Source: Peromyscus leucopus (lineage: Eukaryota; Chordata; Mammalia; Rodentia; Cricetidae). From it: DNA of 64,000 nucleotides. Within the stretch, counting starts at the first letter, position 1. Each line of letters starts with the position of its first letter. A program made the translations under genes and the position numbers. Where the stretch lies: NCBI RefSeq assembly GCF_004664715.2, contig NC_051071.1, forward strand, positions 33,276,337 to 33,340,336. Direction: 5' to 3'. Positions 9,986 to 20,118 of the stretch are shown one piece after another. Below the pieces are notes generated by a model. It was given only the letters and a program-made list of their open reading frames with translations. It made no database searches and was not told where the DNA came from.

Positions 9986-10439
9986 TATACCCAAGCCCTG
10001 GCATGCTACCATTTTCTATATTAAGTAAAAATAGAACTATTTTCCTCCAGGTAAAGAAGCAGCATTAATTATCAATAGTGTGTGGCAAGGGACTCACTAA
10101 CACATTTCACTACATGTTATTTGTTTTGTTCCAACATCCCAGAAGCAGCGTTTTTTCCCTATTTGTTTACACCTTAGAAAAATCATACTACAGGATGGAG
10201 ACAGGAAGAGGGGTGACTTGGGAGTTGCAGAAGCCTGGCTGGCTCTGTAGCTTTGACCCTGACTGTACTGATGATCTTGGATACATGATCTCACCTCTCT
10301 AGGAGGGGAGGCCATTCCCCTCAGTGCAAAATGCCAACTGCATAAACCTTACTGGTCCAGGGTGGGTGAGACTCATGTAGGAAAAGAGATGTGTTGCTTG
10401 CAATGCCTCTTTCCCAAACCACAGGACAGAAAGCAAAGA
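9986..10439. other. Unique stretch
   Basis: Nothing recognisable. Open frames on both strands overlap and have no known protein content. Confidence 0.45.
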
Positions 10440-10540
10440 GAGCCGGACTTCCAACCAGATGACCTGAGTTGGATCCCTGGGAGCCAGCCACATGGTGGAA
10501 GGAGGCCCCTTTCAAAGGAGATGCTATGTCAGCCTCATCT
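10440..10540 (+). repeat. B3-type SINE fragment
   Basis: 'agatgacctgagttggatccctgggagcc' and 'ccacatggtggaaggagg' are the central words of a B3/RSINE-type SINE. Head and tail are not recognisable. Confidence 0.5.
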
Positions 10541-11489
10541 GTTCCTTGTCCAGCCATCATAACAGAAAGCTAAAAATGATTCCCAAGTCATAAAGGGAAT
10601 TATACTACATGATTTTAGAAGCTTGGAGAGTAATTCCAGCACAGGAGCAAGTGATTATACATTGCGACAAATTAAAAAACTCAAAAAAAAAAAAAAAAGC
10701 AAAGAGAAAAACAAACACAACCCAAGACCCCTCAAACCCCTTAGAAATGCTATTTAATAAAGCAAACTCAATTTCCTATAGAATTTCAGTCGAGGAACAT
10801 TTTGGCCCATAGAAGCAATTAGAGGCATCTATGATTTCAAGAAAACACAAAAACCAAGGACAAACATGATGACTTTGTAACAAGAGGCCACTTCTCATAT
10901 CCCTGGCACCAAACCGCAGGACACGGAATAGCTGAAGGGCTTATCCGATGGTGCATGGCTAAGATCAGGCGAGACAGGAGCCCCAGAAGTCAGCTCTGCC
11001 TCTCCTTTTTGCTAGAACACAAAGAACATAAAGCTTCAAATAAAGTAAAGGCCAGGCATAAGCTGCCAAGTGAGGACAGGCTCCATGGGTGGCCCCTCTA
11101 GACCTCTATGATTTAATGAGAAGAAAATGCAAGGTCTGGCTTTGCTCTCTCTGGCCTTGGCGAGAGAGAATGTGGCCCCATTCCTAAGGCTGGATTTGAT
11201 CAAGACTGTGCCCCTCCCCCTGCCAGCCAGAAACATCTCGTGTAATTTTCAATGAGCAACATTCCTCAGAGTGGAAGCACATAAGTCACTTGCCTGTGAC
11301 TTGGAACTTATTTGTTTTGGAAGATGAAGAACAGGACCAGTCTGCCTCACTGACACCAGTCCATACCCCTCAGCCCCTGCATCCCTAGCTAGAGAGGGAT
11401 GTTTTCTGTTTTCCAAATACCACATGGTAACTTTTTCTTTTGGGGGGTCCTTTGCTTGTTCTTCACATCTTGAAGATGTGTCCTCTTTA
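10541..11489. other. Unique stretch with an A-run
   Basis: No gene or repeat recognised except an A-run at 10682-10698. Confidence 0.5.
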
Positions 11490-11790
11490 ATAATTAAGTT
11501 CCAGATGACATGTCATCTCTGAGAAGAAGCCTTTCTCAGCACCATCTAACTGAGGTGGCTGTAGTCACTGTCCCCTCATCCTGAAAGGAGCTTAGGACTG
11601 TTCAGAGAGATCTGCACCATTAATGTACTCTTGTGTATGTTGGCTGCTTTAACCTGACCCCTGGCCCAGCCTCTGCTCTAGACCATAGACTCCCAGAAAG
11701 CAGAAGTTCTCTGGTCTCATTGGTTTTTTCCACTATATTCTCAACTCCTTGAACAATTTCTGGCAGACTCAAATAATATTGGTAGACTGA
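11490..11790 (+). repeat. L2 LINE 3' end
   Basis: L2 3' words in order: 'gacatgtcatctctgagaagaagcctttctcagcacc', 'ctagaccatagactcccagaaagcag' and 'ttctggcagactcaaataatattggtaga'. An ancient, non-coding relic. Confidence 0.6.
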
Positions 11791-11852
11791 CCCGATGATT
11801 TAGTGGATAGAGATGTTTGCCCCTGGACCCACATGTTAAAAAGAAAGAACTG

Positions 11853-12056
11853 GGGTGCTGGAGAGATGGCTCACAGGTTAAGAGCACTGGCTGTTCTTCC
11901 AAAGGTCCTGATTTCAATTCCCAGCAACCACATGGTGGCTCACAACCATCAATAATGAGATCTGGTGCCCTCTTCTGGCATGCAGGCATACACACAAGCA
12001 GAACATTGTATGCATAATAAATAAATCTTTTTTTAAGAAAAGAAAAATAAATAAAT
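11853..12056 (+). repeat. B2 SINE with target-site duplication
   Basis: It starts 'gggtgctggagagatggctcac', has the B-box 'ttcaattcccagc', 'cacatggtggctcacaaccat' and 'tctggtgccctcttctgg', and ends with AATAAATAAATC and a T/A-rich tail. Flanks match at 14 of 15 bases: 11838-11852 (aaaaagaaagaactg) and 12057-12071 (aaaaagaaagacctg). Confidence 0.95.
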
Positions 12057-12102
12057 AAAAAGAAAGACCTGACTTTGGTGAGTGCACTATTGTACACGTG
12101 TG

Positions 12103-12104
<2 letters not shown>

Positions 12105-12144
<40 letters not shown>
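12105..12144. repeat. (CA)n microsatellite
   Basis: An uninterrupted run of about 20 CA units, visible directly. Confidence 0.97.
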
Positions 12145-12146
<2 letters not shown>

Positions 12147-12185
12147 ATTAAAATGCAAAAAAAAAAACTAAAAATAATATCAGCA

Positions 12186-12415
12186 GGAGACTAGAGGGAT
12201 GTCTCAATGGTTAAGTGTGAACTCTTCTTGCAGGGGACCCCAGTTCAGTTCCCAGCACCCACATCGGGTGCCCCACATATACTTCTAACTCTAGCTCCAG
12301 GGGGTGCCATACTTCTGACCTCCACTATATATACACGTGTACTCGCCGGCACATGCTCACACACTGACATGCGCATACACATAACTCAAACTAAAATTAA
12401 TCTTAAAAGAATAAT
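12186..12415 (+). repeat. B2/B3-type SINE
   Basis: 'gactagagggatgtctcaatggttaag', 'cagttcagttcccagcacccacatcgg', 'cttctaactctagctccaggggg' and a CA-rich 3' part ending 'aaaattaatcttaaaag' identify a diverged B2-class SINE. Confidence 0.8.
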
Positions 12416-13059
12416 ATCAGTAGAATTAATACATAAACATGTGGGTTGTTCATGGTTTCTAGGGCCTTAGAAAGCCTGCCTTAGCCAAGAATCTGTTTCA
12501 TTTGTTTACGTTTCCAAGTCTGTTGAGTGCTAAGTGTTTTCCAGGATCTGAGACTGTGGCAGTGAATTAAGTCCGTCCTCTACCCACAAAGCATTCACAA
12601 TGGAGACAGAAAGGAAGGGAAGGAAGCAGCCCAGCAGAGCAGCTCCAGGGGCAAAGCCTGTGGCTCTATGAAGGAGGGGCTGGGGCTAAGCTGCTGCTAC
12701 TGCTACCTAGGTTGGGGTTGGGACAGCAGCACAGGATTGTGCAGGTTCTCCCTGTGAAATACTGGGTAGGTAGTGTCCTAGAGGTGCTGCAGTAAAGGGC
12801 CTAAATCGTTTGCTGTCTAGACTCTCCTCTCACTCAGAGATGGGAGTGTCAGAAGGGCTGGATCTTACAGAGATCTTCGAGGAGGCGTCTTTTCCGCACA
12901 TTTCCCCCAACTTCTGGACAATGCTGGATGTCCTTGCCATCTCATCTCTTGCCTTCCAGATGCATCATTCCAGTGTCTACTCACACCAGTTATGGTCTTC
13001 CTATATGTGTCTCTGTGAGTCTCTCACCTCCTCCTGCTACCTCTACTCCCCTCTTCCTC
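12416..13059. other. Unique stretch
   Basis: No gene or repeat recognised. The C/T-rich run at 13027-13070 (CTCCTCCTG-like) gives low-complexity open frames only. Confidence 0.45.
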
Positions 13060-13142
13060 CTCTTCCTCCTGGCAATGCTCAAACTCAAGGCGTCGTGCTA
13101 TGCATGGGTGAGTGTTCATCACTGAGCTACACTCTGACCCGT
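13060..13142 (-). repeat. ID-type SINE
   Basis: On the plus strand 'caatgctcaaactcaaggc', 'ctatgcatgggtgagtg' and 'catcactgagctacactctgaccc' are the reverse complement of ID, with the B box and A box in the expected order. Confidence 0.6.
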
Positions 13143-13245
13143 TTTCCCCTCTTCTAAAGGCAATAGTCACTGGGCTAATTAGATGAAGCTCAACCTTTGC
13201 ACAATCCCTGACAGAGAGTAGGTGCTTAATAACAGTTTAATTGAG

Positions 13246-13555
13246 GCAGGCAGGATAGCTCAGTAGGAAAAGACGCTTGCTGCCAAGTGTCTAGCATAAA
13301 TGAAGCACCGGGTTCAATTCCCACCCCCACATAAAATGAAGTGTGATGGTGGTGGTGTGAGAAGTGTCTAGCATGTATGAAGCTCTGCATTCAATTCTCA
13401 CCCTCCACATAAAATGAGGTGTGCTGGAGTGAGCATGCCTGTCATCCTAACATTTCGGAATTAGACGCCAGGAAATGAGGAACTTCAAGGTCACAACACT
13501 TAACAGCATGGAGTATGAGACCAAACCTGGACTACATGATATCCTTATAGGACTA
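13246..13555 (+). repeat. B4-type SINE with internal tandem duplication
   Basis: The ID-like left arm 'caggatagctcagtaggaaaagacgcttgctgcc' is followed by 'gggttcaattcccacc' and later by a B1-like right arm ('gcatgcctgtcatcctaac', 'aacttcaaggtcac', 'ctggactacatg'). The segment beginning 'aagtgtctagcat' occurs twice, at 13285 and 13362, a period of 77 bases. Confidence 0.7.
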
Positions 13556-14194
13556 TAGTTGCTAGTCCCACCCTAACACAGTTAGGTATTTGCCCTATTC
13601 ACAGTGGAGCATGGGTGGGTAGGGCTACCCAGTCTTATCTCCGTGTGGGTGGCAGAGGGGGAATGAAAACAACCATCAGACAAACCCAGGCCACGCATGC
13701 TTAGAAAGAGCTGTGTGTTTCTTATAAAGCCATAAAAAGGTTTCAGATAATACATTTGCTTCAAAAAGCATAGATTCTCAAATGAGACTGATTTCAAGAT
13801 GGGGCATCTCGTGGTGCACTTAGGGAAGGAAAGCAAATTGCAAAGCCATCACTCTCCTGGAGCAGCCAGGAGCTGCTAGCAGCAGCCCAAGTTCAAGTCC
13901 AGGACCCCAAAGCCAAGCACTAAGATGCCACCCTCCAGCTCTCCACCCCCGACAGCTAGCCAGCCAGGCTGAGGCATTAGTTTCACGTTGTTCCCCTGAA
14001 ATGGCAACATAGAAGAAACAGAACTGTGTGGAAAGCTGGGTGCCTGAAATAACCCTGCCATACAGAGAAACCAGAAGCAGGGAATGGAAGGGTCGGGTTC
14101 TCCTCGGCTAACTTTCGAGCTGGGGCGGCCCTGGACGAAAGGCTTTTCCACTCTCTAGTGTCACGTCTGCGGAGACTGATGCTCAGGCTAACCT
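13556..14194. other. Unique stretch
   Basis: No gene or repeat recognised. An open frame of 91 codons on the minus strand (13876-14151) has no recognisable domain. Confidence 0.45.
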
Positions 14195-14345
14195 TGCTGT
14201 ATGTTTGAGCTCTGCTACCAGCCTAGCCTGTGAAATGTGAGAGTGATACAGCCGCTCTTACTTGAAAGCTGTGATGATTAAATGATCATGCAATGTGCCT
14301 GGAAGGGAGAAAACACTCCATAATGGCTCGTTATTATTACTATTT
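14195..14345 (+). repeat. MIR SINE
   Basis: 'tgtgaaatgtgagagtgatac', 'gctgtgatgattaaatgatcatgcaatgtgcctgg' and 'ctccataatggctcgttattattac' reproduce the MIR 3' half in order. Confidence 0.65.
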
Positions 14346-14349
14346 TGCA

Positions 14350-14462
14350 TTCGACAAATAATAATTGAGCTTTGACTATGTGTCAAACTGTGCATCAGGT
14401 GATGAGGATACAGTAACAAATGAAGTAAACATTTCTGCCCCCTCTCCCACAGGCTGAAGAGA
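14350..14462 (-). repeat. L2 LINE 3' end
   Basis: 'tcgacaaataataattgagctttgactatgtgtcaaactgtgc' and 'gatgaggatacagtaacaaatgaa' are the reverse complement of the L2 3' end. It directly abuts the MIR, which has a related 3' end in the opposite orientation. Confidence 0.65.
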
Positions 14463-14889
14463 TGTAAGATCTGAAAGGACAAATTCACAAGCCCCCTTAA
14501 TGGTAAGAGTGGGTGTGGAAGGTCAGCTTGTGCTATTAGCATATCACAAAGCTGCCATCAGTCAGGCTTGGTGCTTGAATTCCCTGGCCAATGAGCTTCC
14601 AGGATTTAATATTCTTCATCTCGGTGGACATCCCCCACTGTACCCTTTGGTACTACGGAGCCTAGTGAGATGTCACGCACACATTAAGAGAAGCCCCTCT
14701 CCTGGGTGCTGGTGTGTCATGAAGGAAAGCGCCAGCCTGATTTTGGGTAACCTCCCTTTCAGAGGAGGACCAATTGGAGCCAAGTCTGGGCCAGGACAGC
14801 AAAACTATAGCACAAGAAGAAACTTCAGAAATGGCAGAGGAAGAGAGCTCTGGTTCCAGTACCAAATAGGACAAGGTGAGAATCCAGTG
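14463..14889. other. Unique stretch with a long chance open frame
   Basis: The longest open frame of the window (165 codons, plus strand, 14500-14997) runs through here and into a MIR. It shows no recognisable domain and its end lies in repeat DNA, so I do not call a gene. Confidence 0.5.
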
Positions 14890-15095
14890 TTGCTGCGTCT
14901 AAGCTACAGGAACTTTGATCAACTACTAAACCTTCAAACCCTTAGTTTCCCAGTCTGTCAACAGAAATTGGATTACCAGCTCCCAAATCAGGTTTAGTAA
15001 TCAAATAAGAAAGTGCTTATGAAGAGATTAGCATAACAATGCATGTAACAACACCTGGTAAATGACAGTCCTCATTATTGGGAAGTAGACAGGAA
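14890..15095 (+). repeat. MIR SINE
   Basis: 'cccttagtttcccagtctgtcaacagaaattgga', 'agagattagcataacaatgcatgtaacaacacctgg' and 'gacagtcctcattattg' follow the MIR consensus order (tcagtttcctcatctg..., gaggattaaatg..., gcctggca). Confidence 0.65.
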
Positions 15096-15205
15096 GGAGT
15101 ATTAAAGTACAGGGAATCAAAAAGCAGATCCTTTCTCTTTGCTCAAAGTCCCAACCAGTATCTTCCAACCAATAGGGGGCAAAATGCAATCTGTAGACTA
15201 CTGTA

Positions 15206-15425
15206 AGGGGCTGAAGATATGGCTTAGCAGTTATGAGCATTTGCTGCTCTGGCAAAGCACCAGGGTTACGTTCCCAGAACCCACATGTCAGTCTATGAAC
15301 TCCAGGCCCAGGAGATTTGATTCCCTCTTCTGGCCTCCGTGGGTACTGCATGCACAAGATGCTACACACACTAGTAGGAAAACATAATACACATACAATT
15401 TAAAAATTAATTAAAGAAATAAATA
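15206..15425 (+). repeat. B3-type SINE
   Basis: 'ggggctgaagatatggcttagcagttatgagc', 'gggttacgttcccagaacccacatg' and 'ttccctcttctggcctccgtggg' with an AT-rich tail of 'aaaaattaattaaag' type. Rodent B2/B3 class. Confidence 0.85.
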
Positions 15426-15849
15426 GTAGTCTTTGAGACCCTCTATAATGTGTTGGTTCTCCTGGGACTCCCTTCCCATACGCAGTCCACTCCTGGAAAC
15501 CCTCAATGTGCCTTGTACAATCAACTACAGACTGCCTTTGAACTAGCCAGCCCTCCTGTAGAAGACAGGACAGTGGGATGATAGCGAGATCTGGCTGCAG
15601 GATCTGGGCAGGGTCAAACCACTCTGTTTGAACCCCAACTTTGAGGCTTACATGACTAATGATCTGGGGCAAGTATTATAGAAAAATAGGAAATGTTCCC
15701 TCACACATGTGTGTGAAGATGTGGTTCCTGGAGGGCAGTGCTGTTTGAGACATTGTGGACTGTAGGTTCCTGAGCCACAGCTGACAGAGGTAGGTCATTA
15801 GAAATCTTTCACAGTTATAGCCCAGACCCACTTCCAGCTTGAACTCTGC
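15426..15849. other. Unique stretch
   Basis: No recognisable gene, RNA or repeat. Overlapping minus-strand open frames have no known protein content. Confidence 0.4.
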
Positions 15850-16025
15850 ATCCGGTCTACAGCCTGCTGGGACCAGCTGCCACAGTCCAAACCACTTTGC
15901 CTGCCATGTCTTTGCTGTCACAACAGACAGTATTCCCCTGGAATCATATTCAAAAACAGCATGTCTTCCTCATGTTGCTTCTGACAGGTATATGGTCACA
16001 GAATAAGAAAAGTCACTAATACAGT
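15850..16025 (-). repeat. Rodent mid-repetitive element (RMER1-like, copy 2)
   Basis: 'tgccatgtctttgctgtcac', 'cctcatgttgcttctgacagg' and 'tggtcacagaataagaaaagtcactaatacag' form the opposite-strand version of the element at 4032-4432. Strand is given relative to that copy. Confidence 0.6.
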
Positions 16026-16199
16026 TCATCATGTAACTTCCTCTTTAATTTAACTAACCATGAAGTGGGAGGGATAACACATCTAATCAGTCTCATGAAA
16101 CATCACCTTCCTTCGTGATGAATATAAATAAATAAAGATAAATAAGCCTGAAAGCCAGATGTTGAATGGCTATGAGCTACTTACTGTCTAGCTGACACG

Positions 16200-16312
16200 T
16201 CATTCAAGTACTCTGTATACCTCATATCTAATTCATCCCAAATCCAAGTAGACAAACATGAATTGTCCCCCTTTATAGATAGATAATGGGGCAACAATGA
16301 CTAAAGCCGATC
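16200..16312 (-). repeat. MIR SINE fragment
   Basis: 'ctcatatctaattcatccc' and 'ccccctttatagatagataatggggcaac' fit the reverse complement of MIR (ctcatttaatcct..., ccccattttacagatgagg...). Degenerate. Confidence 0.4.
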
Positions 16313-17474
16313 TCCCTTGATTAGCTGTAGGGCCTTTCCCCTCAGTATTCTGTAGCAACAGCGTCAGACTCAAAGTCACTCAGGAGTTCACACATGACAC
16401 ACGTTTGTGTACTGTCTTTATGGGCCCTGGGCCCCGTACTTTATTTGTTCACTAAACCCATGAGCACCCTCTGCCCTGCAGTGCAGAGACATATGGGCAG
16501 ACTCCACTGACAGAGGAAGGGTGCTCAGTTTCCCTGAGGCCTGTATTATCAAGGACTATCTTACAAACAAATCAAGTGGAGACCTGAAAATACTGCCTGG
16601 GTGACCTAACCCCCAAGCTTTCTCTAACACTTAACTGTCTGGTGCATCTGTACATATAAAAACCACAGCGTGATGCCTGGTGGTGTGGCCCACTGGCATT
16701 TTTCATTCCTCCTGGCAATCTACAATAATACCAAAGAGGCCACTGCAGGTGCAGAGTAAGTCTGCAGCATCTCCTCATCCATGTATGTCCCCAGCCCTCA
16801 CAACAATGCAGCAAAACCAAATTATGTTGTGTCTTGGTCCACAAGCATCTTGTGATCTGAAATATGAAGTTGCAGAGACTGTCAGTGGGCAGGGAAATAT
16901 CTGAAAACTGTGTCATAAGCCAGTGCTCATACCCATGGTGTTTGGAGATCTGCTTTCTAGCAAATGCCCCCTAACGTTAGATTTGATTGGTACCACGAAT
17001 GTTTAACCGTACTACACAAAAAACACTGGTGCTGTTTGTGGTGACGATAGTGGTATTATTGCCCAAACCTTTCCACATATGGCCAGAACCATTGCTGAGC
17101 ACTCTCCGCAGGTTGACCAGTGCAGCCTGCTCAGTTGTTTTATGAAACAGGTACTGTCTGACAAAAGAGGAAACGGAGTGCTGGTTAGCAGCCCAAGCCT
17201 CAAACTCAAAAGAGTGTTCACTGCAGACAGGCTCATATAACCATTGTTTTACCAACTGGTTTGTTTCACATCCTGTATCTGGGTTCTGGGACCTGAAAAA
17301 AAATGTAAGATGGCACAGTTTCTAAAGAAGCATCCAGAAGTCATAGAATCTAGGATGCTCATCTCCCTAGCCTTTGGAGGAAAATACAAATGATCTCTTT
17401 GTGGGATCTCAGAGACTGGTCCTAAGCACAATATTCTCTTGGTGAATGACTTCAGATTTTATCCCTCATTCTTG
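16313..17474. other. Unique stretch
   Basis: About 1.1 kb without a recognised repeat or gene. Several minus-strand open frames of 60-114 codons overlap each other and have no domain character. Confidence 0.45.
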
Positions 17475-17626
17475 TTGTGTTGAGTAACAGTGTGACAACC
17501 TCATCCATTCTTATTTCTCCCAATAGGGTTAGCCCCAGATCTGCCACATCCACCACCAGGAGTGTCTAACCTGCAATCAGAGGGCTGCATGTACCCTCAG
17601 AAAGCTATGACTGTTACTCAACACAA
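17475..17626. repeat. Perfect 17-bp inverted repeat pair
   Basis: TTGTGTTGAGTAACAGT at 17475-17491 is the exact reverse complement of ACTGTTACTCAACACAA at 17610-17626. The arms bound a 152-bp segment. No target duplication is obvious at the ends. The right arm lies inside the old DNA-transposon-like fragment listed next. Confidence 0.95.
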
Positions 17627-17700
17627 ACCACACACTTATTTAAAATACTCTGAGGATTTTTAGCCCATTATGTTTAACTTGATTGTGCTGTTCTTAGACC
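17560..17700 (+). mobile_element. Ancient hAT-like DNA transposon fragment
   Basis: 'gtgtctaacctgcaatcagagggctgcatg', 'ctcaacacaaacc', 'cttatttaaaatactctgagg' and 'tttttagccca' align in order with an old mammalian hAT-like repeat that I recall as 'gtccaacccgc...gggccgcatg...ccaacacaaatt...cttaaaacattatgag'. I do not recall its family name. Confidence 0.5.
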
Positions 17701-18322
17701 TGAACTTGATAGGAGACAATGTCATGACTTAATGACAAAATGATGGACATGCCTGGCAAGGTGGTTTGGTTTTTGTTGCCCTTTAAAAGAAGCAGGAGGA
17801 AAAGAAGACATCTGCTTTGCAGCAAACCTCTGACTTCCCAGGATGCACTGGTGAATGGATGACCTCAACATATGTGTGTGTACATATATATGTATTTATG
17901 CATGTATGTATGAGTATTTGCTAACCTCAATTTTGTAGAAATAATTCTTTCGCATATCTCTGAAGAAATACTGTGGGCAGCTAAATTCAAAAAGAGCTAA
18001 AGAAAAGTCTATGGGCACATTGCACACAGCTTCTGAGAATCCCACAACTGAGCATGGAGTCACTCCAGTCTCTGAAAGAGGGACCAGAGACAACACAAAG
18101 CAGTGCCGACCCACTACCAGCCACTTCCCAGGTCCCAGTTCTTCCATAGGCCATGCCAGAAGGGATGAGTTGACTTTCTGGGAGGCTAAGCTATGCTCTG
18201 AGGAGGGAAACAAAGACTTTGGGGTGAGGACAGTCAGGTCATTATAACACATGCATCCTTACACAGAAAGAGTCAGAAGCCCACTCTCTATCCACAGAGT
18301 AAGATGTACCAAGAAGGAGTAC
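17701..18322. other. Unique stretch
   Basis: Nothing recognised except a short TATG/TGTG-rich run at about 17871-17912. Confidence 0.45.
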
Positions 18323-18532
18323 CAACTGCAGCTATCATGGCCGGCCATCTACTGCATCTGCCACCAACTGCAGCTATCATGGCCAGCCATCCACTGCATC
18401 TGCCACCAACTGCAGTTATCATGGCTGGTCATCCACTGCATCTGCCACCAACTGCAGCTACCTTTGCTGGCCATCCACTGCATCTTCCACCAACTGCAGC
18501 TACTTTTGCTGGCCATCCACTGCATCTGGCCC
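18323..18532. repeat. 42-bp minisatellite, five copies
   Basis: Five head-to-tail units of exactly 42 bp start with CAACTGCAG at 18323, 18365, 18407, 18449 and 18491. They differ by a few substitutions and no indels. Copies 4 and 5 share 'ttgctggcc' where copies 1-3 have 'atcatggc'. Because 42 is divisible by 3, every frame gives a 14-residue periodic peptide, so the open frames on both strands (18251-18642) are by-products. Confidence 0.97.
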
Positions 18533-18734
18533 TCCTCTTTAATATTCCTAAGACAATCAGCTCTATCCAAGTACTGGACATGGTTTCTGGGAAATGTGTA
18601 GTGGGTAAACAAGCATGCTACCTGCTGCTCACTTGCTTATAGCCTCAGCCAGGGACACCAGTTATCCCCTTATCCCTTGACCTACACATCCCCACCAGGT
18701 GACAGGATTGTCAAAGCTTCCCACTGAGGAAACT

Positions 18735-18820
18735 TGCACACCCCACCCCCACCCCACCCCCACGCACACTCGTTCGCATGCACGCACGCATGCACGCACG
18801 CACGCACGCGTGCACGCACA
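18735..18820. repeat. CCCCA-rich and (GCAC)n alternating tract
   Basis: A (CCCCA)-like run is followed by GCACGCAC / CATGCACGC alternation, simple sequence of purine-pyrimidine alternating type. Confidence 0.9.
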
Positions 18821-19039
18821 AACCTGCAGAAGTCCCCATTTCAGAGGCTGTTCCTGGAATCACATTAGATGCTTTCACTTATCCAGAATGTTTAAAGACT
18901 CTCGTGACCCTCGAATCAGTTTCACTTTTCCCTCATGTTTTCAAAGCAAAACTCAAGGGACTTTGCCCAAAATGAATTATGCAGGAGATATGATAAGATG
19001 AGATTCCACCTGCTGCTAAGGGAGCTGCCTTAGAAGAAT

Positions 19040-19470
19040 GTAATCAGATATTCATTTCCTGGTACTAACAGCCATTAAAGGGGAGTGCTGATGTTTGGAA
19101 CAAATACCTTAGGAAGAAAGTTTCAACATATGTATTCTAATTGAATTTCTTCCCAGGCAGAATGGAGTTGACAGAATTCCATATCCGTCACGATCCATGG
19201 ACTCTGTCAATCCCAAATCAGCCAATCTCACAACAATACTTTTCTGGATTCTTAATCCCCTTGTCAACCACTCCAGTTGCCAGGGAGACTCATTAGAGCT
19301 GCCGGCAAATGCCGTCTGACAGCGTCATTACAAACCACACAGTTCAGAGCATCTGCCCCGGCTCTTCTGTGAGTTTATCTGTTTGTTGCCCATTTTGCCC
19401 CAACTAGAACCCAAGAAAGAAGAGGTTATTTATCTGCTGTGCTCTCTAGACCTAGCTCCCTGTCAGCCAG
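19040..19470. promoter_or_regulatory. Repeat-free block, conserved-element candidate
   Basis: The block has balanced composition, no repeat and several regulatory-like words, including 'gttgccagggagac' at 19276-19289 (RFX half-site-like), ATTCATTTCC and GCCATTAAAG. Its texture resembles conserved non-coding DNA, but no alignment was possible here. Confidence 0.22.
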
Positions 19471-20074
19471 GGTCAGTTAGGAGTGGGCCCTAGTACATAT
19501 TTACTGGCTACAAACCTCCAGTGTGTGGAGAAACAGGGTTGGGCTTGTAAAGGCAGCCTATCTGGATGGACATGTGCACCAATACATCTGTTTCCACAGA
19601 GCAAGCGGGAGCGTCACCAGAGTTAAGGGCTAGGAAAGAGGCGGGACCAGTTCCCCAGATTCCTGCATTGGTCTCTTCACTTTTGTTAACTCTGGCTGAC
19701 TTAAGTCTTGAACTGGTTTCGCCTCCAAGGCTGGAGTCTTCTTGTATGGGGAAGGTCCATCTGTCATGAGGCACATGTTTCTGTTCCCCACACCAAGCCC
19801 TGTACCCTCTGCTCCCAGATCTGTGAGCATGGTGCTGTCATCAACTGCGTGATGCTGGGTACTCCGCCAAGTCCTAAGCTGTGATGCCGCCAGCAGGGGT
19901 CCGTTTCCTTCTCTCCTAAGATTAGAGAGCCTGGAAGGAAGGGGACTCACTGGTGAGAGTTAATAAAGTAAATCCCAAAATGGGAAAGAAAACTTTCCCG
20001 TCGAAATCGACTGAGTTTCATTTTGCTCTGTTTGTACAATATGAAAAACAAAGGGTTAAAAAATAAAAATAAAA
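19471..20074. other. Unique stretch
   Basis: No recognised gene or repeat. Open frames on opposite strands (19508-19950) overlap and have no domain. Confidence 0.4.
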
Positions 20075-20118
20075 ACCCTAGGCAAATGTGCTGCCATTGA
20101 ACTACACCCTGGCTTTGC
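20075..20118 (-). repeat. ID SINE fragment
   Basis: 'ccctaggcaaatgtgctgccattgaactacaccctggct' is the reverse complement of the 5' part of ID SINEs (A-box region). Confidence 0.5.

Noticed and set aside
14500..14997. 165-codon open frame, the longest in the window
   Set aside because: It has no recognisable domain, runs into a MIR at its end and lacks exon or promoter context. Chance frames of this length occur in 64 kb.
18323..18532. CRISPR array
   Set aside because: The repeats are contiguous without spacers, and the genome is rodent. This is a minisatellite.
18251..18642. Repeat-peptide open frames
   Set aside because: They are translation of the 42-bp minisatellite in all frames and on both strands.
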